This document shows positions 8,856-15,466 of a stretch of 64,000 nt of DNA, piece by piece; within the stretch, counting starts at the first letter, position 1, and every line of letters starts with the position of its first letter. Position numbers and translations under genes: made by a program. This stretch comes from a bacterium (GTDB taxonomy: Bacteria; Zixibacteria; MSB-5A5; CAIYYT01): the NCBI GenBank assembly GCA_016708315.1, contig JADJGC010000014.1, positions 19,535 to 83,534 on the forward strand. Reading direction: 5' to 3'. The notes below the pieces were generated by a model. It was not told the origin of the DNA. It saw nothing but the letters and a program-made list of their open reading frames with translations, and made no database searches.

Positions 8856-9638
8856 ATGAGTACAGTCACAATTACAATCAATGGCAAAATCGTCCGCGCT
8901 CAGGAAGGCGAGTACTTACTCGGTGTACTGAAGCGCGAGAAGATCGACGTCCCTGCACTATGCCATCACGAAGCCGTCGAACCATATGGTGGTTGCCGTC
9001 TCTGCACAGTCGAAGTCACCAAAGCCGAATGGAAGGGCTGGAGTGACCACGTCGTTTCGTGTCTCTATCCGGTTGCTGAAGGCTTAATCATACAGACACA
9101 TTCGCCCAAGGTCATTGAACTTCGCAAGACCTTGCTTGATCTATATCTTGCACGTCATCCTCAGACCAAACTGATTCAGGACATGGCGGCTGATCACGGC
9201 GTAACTCAGACGAGTTATCAAACCGTTCCTGAACCAAATGACTGCATACTCTGCGGTATCTGTGTCCGTATCTGTGATCGCATGGGATTCTCGGCAATCT
9301 CCGCCGTTAATCGGGGACATGGTCGTGAAATTGCGCCGCCGCTTCATGAAGCACCGCCAGATTGCGTCGGTTGTCTTGCGTGCGCGTTGAACTGTCCGAC
9401 CGGCTATATCAAATATGAAGATAACGGATTCAAGCGCACGATCTGGAAACGCGAGTTTGAAGTTCTTCGCGATGCGAAAACCGGAGCGCCGACCATCACT
9501 AAAGAGTTCTCTGAATATCTCGTGAAAAATCGGGCGATCCCGCAAGAGTACTTCAAGCACAATGACGAATCGCACCGCAAAGAGACGGCGATCAACATGG
9601 GCAAAATCGTTCAATGGAATCGCGAGGTGTCGTCATGA
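8856..9638 (+). CDS. HoxU/short NuoG-like iron-sulfur subunit without catalytic domain
   Basis: The 260-residue protein has an N-terminal [2Fe-2S] domain (CHHEAVEPYGGCRLCTVEV and a later C in VVSCLYP) and two [4Fe-4S] motifs (CILCGICVRICD, CVGCLACALNCP). It lacks any hydrogenase H-cluster or molybdopterin domain. The usual His/Cys-ligated cluster motif is degenerate: ARHPQTKLIQDM keeps the histidine, but no cysteines follow. It starts one base after the NuoF-like stop. It is likely the wire from the diaphorase to the oxidoreductase ferredoxin. Confidence 0.88.
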   Translation: MSTVTITINGKIVRAQEGEYLLGVLKREKIDVPALCHHEAVEPYGGCRLCTVEVTKAEWKGWSDHVVSCLYPVAEGLIIQTHSPKVIELRKTLLDLYLARHPQTKLIQDMAADHGVTQTSYQTVPEPNDCILCGICVRICDRMGFSAISAVNRGHGREIAPPLHEAPPDCVGCLACALNCPTGYIKYEDNGFKRTIWKREFEVLRDAKTGAPTITKEFSEYLVKNRAIPQEYFKHNDESHRKETAINMGKIVQWNREVSS

Positions 9639-10048
9639 AAATGCAGTATCAGGTAATACCGCATCTTTGCATTGGTTGCCGCACTTGCGAACTTGCTTGT
9701 TCATTCACGCATTCACAAAACGGTAAACCGGGACGTAGTCGGATTTATCCGCTCGACGCCGGCCACAAAGAAATGTGGGTACCGGTAGTTTGCTTGCAGT
9801 GCGAGGATCCAGCTTGTGTCAAATCTTGTCTCGTCGATGCCATCAAGATGAATCCTGCCACCGGCGCCTACGAGATCGATCACGAAGTCTGTGTTCGTTG
9901 TATGGCTTGCGTCGCGGCGTGTCCCTTTGGTTGCTCGTTACTCGATCAACAACACAACGAAGTGATCAAATGCGACTTGTGTGGCGGTGACCCAGCCTGT
10001 GCTCACTTCTGTCCGACCAAAGCTCTGGTTTACAAACCGCTGCCATAA
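9635..10048 (+). CDS. Polyferredoxin, DMSO-reductase B-subunit type
   Basis: A 137-residue protein with four [4Fe-4S] motifs: CIGCRTCELAC, CLQCEDPACVKSC, CVRCMACVAAC and CDLCGGDPACAHFC. This resembles the HycB/DmsB iron-sulfur family. It overlaps the preceding gene by ATGA (9635-9638), so it is part of the same operon and translationally coupled. It is the last gene before a hairpin. It may be an extra electron entry or exit point of the complex. Confidence 0.88.
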   Translation: MKMQYQVIPHLCIGCRTCELACSFTHSQNGKPGRSRIYPLDAGHKEMWVPVVCLQCEDPACVKSCLVDAIKMNPATGAYEIDHEVCVRCMACVAACPFGCSLLDQQHNEVIKCDLCGGDPACAHFCPTKALVYKPLP

Positions 10049-10075
10049 ACACCGATTTCAATACATCACAATCTT

Positions 10076-10112
10076 AATCGCGACTGTCTTGTATGGTCGC
10101 GATTTCTGCTTC
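10076..10112 (+). terminator. Terminator of the oxidoreductase operon
   Basis: AATCGCGAC (10076-10084) pairs perfectly with GTCGCGATT (10096-10104), loop 11 nt, followed by a modest T-rich stretch. Confidence 0.65.
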
Positions 10113-10164
10113 TAACTTGTCATCAATCTGTCGACATAATCAGTAGGGATATTGGACAATTGGA

Positions 10165-10611
10165 ATGAATCGTCAAAGGCTCTGTACATTAGTCTGCGCG
10201 TGCGAAATCGCGGGGTTCGCTGTTGCCATCGCACTATCTTGGCTTGGCGAGATCATTGACATTCCTCACATCGCATTCAATTTCGAAGCAACGCCCATCA
10301 ACTATGTCGAAAGCCTGTGCGAGACGGGTATGAATCTCGTACTGCTAACTTTCGTGCTATTGGTTACTCGAAGATTGTTTAAGAAGATTCACCATCTTGA
10401 AGGCATGCTCGCAGTCTGCTCATTCTGCAAGAAAATTCGCGTCAAGGACGAGTGGGTACCAATCGAAACGTACATTCAGCACAACTCCGAAGCGACATTC
10501 ACTCACAGCTATTGTCCGGAATGTGTTCGCAAGAATTTTGGCGAGCTTTTTGAAAGTAGCGAAAAAACTGAACCAACCATCCCTAAGTCCGAGACAACAG
10601 CAATAGCCTAG
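10165..10611 (+). CDS. Two-helix membrane protein with C-terminal zinc-ribbon-like domain
   Basis: This 148-residue protein has two hydrophobic helices (about residues 5-27 and 52-70). Its cytoplasmic tail has the pattern CSFCKKIRVKDEWVPIETYI ... CPEC. The same C..CKKIR..W..IE.YI..H....F.H..CPEC pattern is known at the C-terminal ends of some PAS and response-regulator proteins. Here it is attached directly to membrane helices. Four cysteines could bind zinc. Function unknown. It converges on the next gene with a 4-bp overlap of stop codons. Confidence 0.7.
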   Translation: MNRQRLCTLVCACEIAGFAVAIALSWLGEIIDIPHIAFNFEATPINYVESLCETGMNLVLLTFVLLVTRRLFKKIHHLEGMLAVCSFCKKIRVKDEWVPIETYIQHNSEATFTHSYCPECVRKNFGELFESSEKTEPTIPKSETTAIA

Positions 10612-11303
10612 TCGTCCAAGTCCGCTAGAATCCGCTTCCACCACAACTCCACAATTTCCGGGTCGCCATACCACGGATGGCCGATGCGAAAATCATGGCG
10701 TGCATTGGGAATCGTCAACACACGTTGAGGATCATAGATAGCTGAGTCTATCGGAATGATCCCGTCACCTGCTTCGAGCGGGTCGGCGCCATGGAACCGA
10801 TAACGCAGCCCAATCGTCCGATTGGCGAATCTGCCGCGTGACGAATAGTCCACTACACCGACTACCGAAAGAATCGGCACCGGCATGCAATCTTGAGCAA
10901 GACACTCGCCCAGCCCTTTCCATACAGTTAGTCTGCGAACGACACCGCGACGATGCGGCGTTCCCAGTGTAATGACTCGTTCTATTTGTCCGACGAACTT
11001 TGGCGTGAACGCAAGTGTCGAATGCGGGGAGAGATAGAGTCTGGTTACGATGCCACCCAGACTGTGTGCGACAATTACGACCTTGTCGCACTTCGATTCC
11101 GAAATTGCCTCCGCTATCGTAGCTTCCAACTTCTGCAATAGCTTTACCCAACCCGAGCGTCGAACCACCGAAGACCATTCCGTCATCGCGATCGGCGTCA
11201 CTTTCACTAGCAATCCCGTTAGCTCTTTCAGTTGCTCTGCCATTTTGCGGTAATGCCCTGGTGAGGTAGAGAATCCGCCGATGATCACAATTGCGCGCTG
11301 CAT
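10608..11303 (-). CDS. Alpha/beta-hydrolase (lipase/esterase-like)
   Basis: The 231-residue protein has the nucleophile elbow AHSLGG (near residue 80-85, VVIVAHSLGGIVTRLYL), an N-terminal oxyanion-region strand AIVIIGGFSTSPGHY and a likely catalytic histidine in NARHDFRIGHPWY. The fold fits PGAP1/lipase-class hydrolases; the substrate is unknown. There is no signal peptide, so it is probably cytoplasmic. Confidence 0.8.
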   Translation of the reverse strand: MQRAIVIIGGFSTSPGHYRKMAEQLKELTGLLVKVTPIAMTEWSSVVRRSGWVKLLQKLEATIAEAISESKCDKVVIVAHSLGGIVTRLYLSPHSTLAFTPKFVGQIERVITLGTPHRRGVVRRLTVWKGLGECLAQDCMPVPILSVVGVVDYSSRGRFANRTIGLRYRFHGADPLEAGDGIIPIDSAIYDPQRVLTIPNARHDFRIGHPWYGDPEIVELWWKRILADLDD

Positions 11304-11344
11304 TATCCAATGATTGCATAACGGCGCCCGCAGCGCAAGACATC

Positions 11345-11372
11345 AAAACGGCCGACATCACTGCCGGCCGTT
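11345..11372 (-). terminator. Terminator of the haloperoxidase-like gene
   Basis: AACGGCCG (11347-11354) pairs with CGGCCGTT (11365-11372). Read on the minus strand the stem is followed by TTTT. Confidence 0.7.
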
Positions 11373-11400
11373 GCAAATTATCATTTAAGATTGTGGAAGG

Positions 11401-12717
11401 TTACTTTTCAAATTGCAGCGCGAGTACTTTGTCCGCGATACAAACACCCTGGTCGATTCCAACTTCGATTGCCGACCGGAAATGAATTCCGCCATACAAC
11501 CGTGAAATTGCTGCTTCATCAGCATAGTCGAAGAACGAATCAAATGTCCGCGGCGTGAAGCCACGAGCATCGTGAGTGTGGTCGGTAAACAAGTAATCTT
11601 GACCAAATAGGGAAGTCAGCACTTGTGCCGTGGCACCCGATTGAACCGAATGCCCCGAAGTGTATTCTGGAAACGCCGGGGTTGGAATCGGTGATACCCA
11701 GTCGTCTTGAACAAGCGAGCGAATACAGCTCACCGGCCGGAGAAGGTTGTATTCGAATTTGGTCTTCCAGCAGCTAATAAACGCGTCCGCAACCGCCATT
11801 CCCACCTTGGCGTACGTCTCTGCCGCAAATCCAAGTTTCTTGTTCTCGACCGAGATTACCTGACCCGCGATTGAGATCGAATGCCCGGGCGGTGTACTGG
11901 TCTGTCCCGGATTGTCAGCCCAGAAATCGGCAATAGTTCTCTGTTCGGTCGTAAGATTCTGACAGGTCGTATATACTTCCATCATCTCATTATAGAACGG
12001 TGACCCCTCCGTCTCCGAAAATGTCGGCGGCGGCCCGGGCATGCACTCGTTTCCGTTGACCAGAGCGAACGGACGAACATCTCCCCAGCAAGGCTGAAGC
12101 GGAGCCGCAAATGCCGGTGGAGTCGGAATCCATTTTCCGTCTCCGGTCGGCGGTGTGAATGTGCAGTTATTGAATTGCGGGTAGCCATCATTGAGCGCCC
12201 AGCCAAATATGGCAAGGCCCAGCAACTTGCCCTGATTAACGGAGCGCTCATACGTAGTAGCATCCGTGTCATCGCTAAACTGCTCGTTGTAGAAATCTTC
12301 CATTTCCGCAATGGCGTCAAGACTTGCCGCAGTTGAGTTGGCAAACATGCTGCGCATAACAGTTGCAACGGCAGAATTGGCTACCGTCGGCCAGTGATAT
12401 TTGTCATCACTGAACTCCGGTAGCGCTTCAAGCTCATTCAACTGCCCTACAAGCGAGCGGTTGTTTGGCATCCCATTGACGACCGATTCATACAATGTTA
12501 CTCCGGCATAACCAAACAACCGTGATGCCGACGGCGGTGTCCAACGCTCGGCTTTCGCAAGATCAGTCGCGAGGTCCATCCAGCTAACCGCCATGTCCGC
12601 ACTAAACTCTTCCGCACCCGGTGTCGGCCTCAGCGGGTTATCATTCTCGGTACATCCAGCTGCCAACAAGACTAAAGCGGTAATAGCAGCAAAGATCACG
12701 ATTCTTGTCATTTTCAT
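11401..12717 (-). CDS. Exported vanadium-haloperoxidase/PAP2-like lipoprotein
   Basis: With the ATG at 12717 (GGAG upstream) the protein has 438 residues and begins with a lipoprotein signal (VLLAAGC). The vanadate/phosphate-binding residues of the PAP2 superfamily are visible near the C terminus: KTKFEYNLLRPVS, PEYTSGHSVQSGA and RLYGGIHFRSAIEVG. This matches vanadium-dependent haloperoxidases and related phosphatases. A longer in-frame extension to 12825 lacks a signal peptide at its start and was rejected. It is divergent from the lipoprotein gene at 13005. Confidence 0.88.
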   Translation of the reverse strand: MKMTRIVIFAAITALVLLAAGCTENDNPLRPTPGAEEFSADMAVSWMDLATDLAKAERWTPPSASRLFGYAGVTLYESVVNGMPNNRSLVGQLNELEALPEFSDDKYHWPTVANSAVATVMRSMFANSTAASLDAIAEMEDFYNEQFSDDTDATTYERSVNQGKLLGLAIFGWALNDGYPQFNNCTFTPPTGDGKWIPTPPAFAAPLQPCWGDVRPFALVNGNECMPGPPPTFSETEGSPFYNEMMEVYTTCQNLTTEQRTIADFWADNPGQTSTPPGHSISIAGQVISVENKKLGFAAETYAKVGMAVADAFISCWKTKFEYNLLRPVSCIRSLVQDDWVSPIPTPAFPEYTSGHSVQSGATAQVLTSLFGQDYLFTDHTHDARGFTPRTFDSFFDYADEAAISRLYGGIHFRSAIEVGIDQGVCIADKVLALQFEK

Positions 12718-13004
12718 GACGCTCTCCTTAACTATCATAAAGATTGCTAAATTTCCAATTCGTAATTTGGACAACACTAATCTATATTTCGGAAGACCAA
12801 CACAACTTCTGAAGATATCTTCCAAGAAAGCAAATAAATGGATTAGTTGGCAATTAAATGGTCGCAGATAATTTAAGCCATTCTCTGCCGGTTTCGCAAA
12901 TAAAACTACAGCTTGTCAGCTTACTCCAGTCGGCGTTATCGTTGACATGTTGTTGCCAATGCGCTATTATTGCCCCGGTTAGACAAATATTCAGGAGGAT
13001 TCAA

Positions 13005-13832
13005 ATGCGTTCTTTGACTATAGCGTCACTCGTGGCGATTCTCGCGTTGCTCTATGCGTGTTCTGAGAAAAAGCCCGAAACCCCGCCGCCTGCGCAACCA
13101 GTGCAGCAGCGGCTCCAAGCGCCCGATTCCGCCGGAATCCGCCAGCCGAACTTCGCTTGGAGTAATCAGAAGCATCGGATGGTCGATTTTTACTTCCAGC
13201 CTACCGATTCGCTGCGCCTCTTTGCGCCGGATTTATTAAAGAAAGCCCTCGAAATCTATCAATTTTGCTGTGAAGTCATGCTTTGGACGACACCCGAGCC
13301 GGTTGAATTCTACTGCTATGCCGATATGCCGACGATGACAATGCACACATCTCGTGAGCAACCTTTTGTCTTGGGCAATCGCATCTACTACGGCTACGGC
13401 CCTACTTTTGGCCGTCCGTTTGCAGAATTCGTGATGTCCAAGCTGCCCGAGGGACCTTCCCAGTTCGAGTTTGTGCGTGAAGGAGTCCCGATGTTGCTCG
13501 ATTACACCGGCCGCAATTACCACCAGGCCACCTTCAATTTTATCGAGGGTCAAAAAATCCATCCAGTGTCAGTTTTGACCACAAATGCAGACTATGTCCA
13601 ACTCAACCAGGCGATGCGCGAAATCGAGGCAGCCTCCTTGTGCGGATACATCATGTGGGAGTGGGGATATGAGAAATTCATGAAGATATATCACAGCGAC
13701 AAAGCTTTCCCAGAGGCGCTCAAAGAGACTACCGGTGTTGATGTCGCACAACTTGAAAGCCAATGGCTGCAGTTCCTCCCCGAACATACTGACGAAAAGG
13801 AAGCCCAGCGCTTACAGGGAGGCATACAGTGA
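13005..13832 (+). CDS. Lipoprotein, possibly peptidase-MA-like without catalytic motif
   Basis: The ATG at 13005 is preceded by AGGAGG and gives a 275-residue lipoprotein (LYAC lipobox). The body, with FVREGVPMLLDYTG and a helical C terminus (TGVDVAQLESQWLQFL), resembles the layout of gluzincin-like 'peptidase MA' domains, but no HExxH is present. Enzyme activity therefore cannot be claimed. The end overlaps the next gene by GTGA. Confidence 0.65.
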   Translation: MRSLTIASLVAILALLYACSEKKPETPPPAQPVQQRLQAPDSAGIRQPNFAWSNQKHRMVDFYFQPTDSLRLFAPDLLKKALEIYQFCCEVMLWTTPEPVEFYCYADMPTMTMHTSREQPFVLGNRIYYGYGPTFGRPFAEFVMSKLPEGPSQFEFVREGVPMLLDYTGRNYHQATFNFIEGQKIHPVSVLTTNADYVQLNQAMREIEAASLCGYIMWEWGYEKFMKIYHSDKAFPEALKETTGVDVAQLESQWLQFLPEHTDEKEAQRLQGGIQ

Positions 13833-14599
13833 CCAGCGACAATCAGTGGCAGACTTCCATCACGGAAATCGCGCCTAACTCAATCTGTGTTCGCGGCTAT
13901 GACGTTGCCGAACTTATGGATCACACCAGTTTCAGCGATACAATATTCCTGGTGCTCAAAGGCGAACTGCCCGATCAGCGTCAGTCTGAAATGTTTCGCG
14001 CCATAATGGTATCGTCAGTTGATCACGGTGTTACACCGCCGTCGGTATTGGCGGCGCGCACCGTAATGTCGGCGGGCAATTCACTCAATACTGCGGTCGC
14101 AGCTGGAATTATGGCCATCGGCGATGTCCACGGCGGCGCTATCGAGCAGTCAGCGCGCATTATGCAGGAAACCGCCAAGAAAGCCGGCGATGTCGATGCA
14201 CTTGCAAACGAACTGGTGACAACAATGAAAGAGAAAAATCAACGCATGCCCGGCTTTGGCCATCGTTTGCATACCGCTGATCCGCGCACGGCAAAGATGT
14301 TTGAGATTGCAAGGAAGAACAATTTCTCGGGACGCCATACATCGCTGGCTCAAGCGATTGAAAGAGCTTTTGCCGAAATCGGTGGCAAACCGTTGCCAAT
14401 CAATGTCGATGGCGCCATCGCCGCCGTCACTTCCGACATGGGCTTTGACTGGCGGCTCGGAAAAGCATTCTTCATGCTCTCCCGAATCTCAGGTTTGATT
14501 GCACACGTCTACGAAGAGAAAACCACGCAGAAGCCGATGCGCAAGCTGGGCGACACCAACGCAGCATATATTGGGCCGCCGCGACGCTCGCTGAAATAG
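13829..14599 (+). CDS. Citryl-CoA-lyase-like member of the citrate synthase family
   Basis: The 256-residue protein is a short citrate-synthase fold. It has the conserved histidine regions SVDHGVTPPS and GDVHGGAIE, and PGFGHRLHTADPRTAKMF, which holds the second catalytic histidine and the DPR motif. Full citrate synthases exceed 370 residues; this length fits stand-alone citryl-CoA lyases and related C-C lyases. It starts with GTG overlapping the upstream stop. With the 2-oxoacid:ferredoxin oxidoreductase at 4-6.5 kb it hints at reductive TCA chemistry, but no other cycle enzyme is in view. Confidence 0.75.
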   Translation: MTSDNQWQTSITEIAPNSICVRGYDVAELMDHTSFSDTIFLVLKGELPDQRQSEMFRAIMVSSVDHGVTPPSVLAARTVMSAGNSLNTAVAAGIMAIGDVHGGAIEQSARIMQETAKKAGDVDALANELVTTMKEKNQRMPGFGHRLHTADPRTAKMFEIARKNNFSGRHTSLAQAIERAFAEIGGKPLPINVDGAIAAVTSDMGFDWRLGKAFFMLSRISGLIAHVYEEKTTQKPMRKLGDTNAAYIGPPRRSLK

Positions 14600-14643
14600 T
14601 TGCAGTGTTTCACGGACTCTATTCGCTTCAAAGGACTCTGAAG

Positions 14644-15459
14644 GTGCGACATCTACTTGCCGCGATGTCAATGTTAATGACGGTCGCATTGATAGCTTGC
14701 GGTCCAAAGCCCAAGACTCCTTCTCCGGCTGTTGAGCCTCCGACTGCGATGACAGGCGTAGCTCCTTCGCATCTGACTGTAACCGCATCAACCTCAGGTG
14801 CTGAATTGCGCTGGCAGACAAATCAACCGGCAAATCGCGTCCTAAGCGGTTACAACATCTACCTGGCACGCGAGGATGGCGCATTCGAGAAGATCACTTC
14901 ATCGCCATATCCCGGCGACCTCGATCCCGGTTACGAGTTCGAAACCTACCGGGCGACTGGATTAGACAACGGCGTGCGTTATCGTTTTCGAATCAGCATT
15001 GTCTATCCCAATGCCGCAGAGTCATTCTGTGAGGATACAGTTGAGACCATCCCCAGACCACAGGGTTGGATTCGTTTGAATTCATCTTTCAGTAAGGAAG
15101 ATGCTGGCTTTTCCTTCGCCCGTCTTCAAGCCGTTTCAACCGACGATCTCTCCAATGACATTTACCTCACCGTGATTGACGCTAAGGCGCACCTTGCATC
15201 ACCGCAGCGAATTGATGTTGTCTTGCGCCGGACGCAATTCTACCCAGTCAGTGCACAGTCTGCTGACAATTTCGATGAATCTCCTCCGCCAATCGGCGAT
15301 GGCAAAGACGTGATTCCAATTCGAACCGGCAGTCGATTGTATCTCAAAACGCAAGACGGTTGTTACGCTCTTGTCCAAATCGACCGCATCGATGTTAAGG
15401 GCAAGTCTGTGGAACTGTCGTTTGTCTACCAAACGCGCCCCAATACGTTTACATTCTAA
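14644..15459 (+). CDS. Lipoprotein with a fibronectin-III-like domain
   Basis: From a GTG at 14644 (AAAGGA 9 bp upstream) the 271-residue protein has a lipobox (LIAC). It then has a domain typical of FN3 folds, ending the pattern LSGYNIYLAREDGAFEKI ... YRFRISIVYP. A GTG at 14605 is an alternative start, giving 284 residues. It lies 44 bp after the lyase gene and 7 bp before the helicase. Function unknown. Confidence 0.65.
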   Translation: MRHLLAAMSMLMTVALIACGPKPKTPSPAVEPPTAMTGVAPSHLTVTASTSGAELRWQTNQPANRVLSGYNIYLAREDGAFEKITSSPYPGDLDPGYEFETYRATGLDNGVRYRFRISIVYPNAAESFCEDTVETIPRPQGWIRLNSSFSKEDAGFSFARLQAVSTDDLSNDIYLTVIDAKAHLASPQRIDVVLRRTQFYPVSAQSADNFDESPPPIGDGKDVIPIRTGSRLYLKTQDGCYALVQIDRIDVKGKSVELSFVYQTRPNTFTF

Positions 15460-15466
15460 GAACACG

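Noticed and set aside
3130..10048. [FeFe]- or [NiFe]-hydrogenase operon
   Set aside because: The NuoEFG-like subunits resemble hydrogenase diaphorases, but no H-cluster or Ni-Fe subunit motif is encoded nearby.
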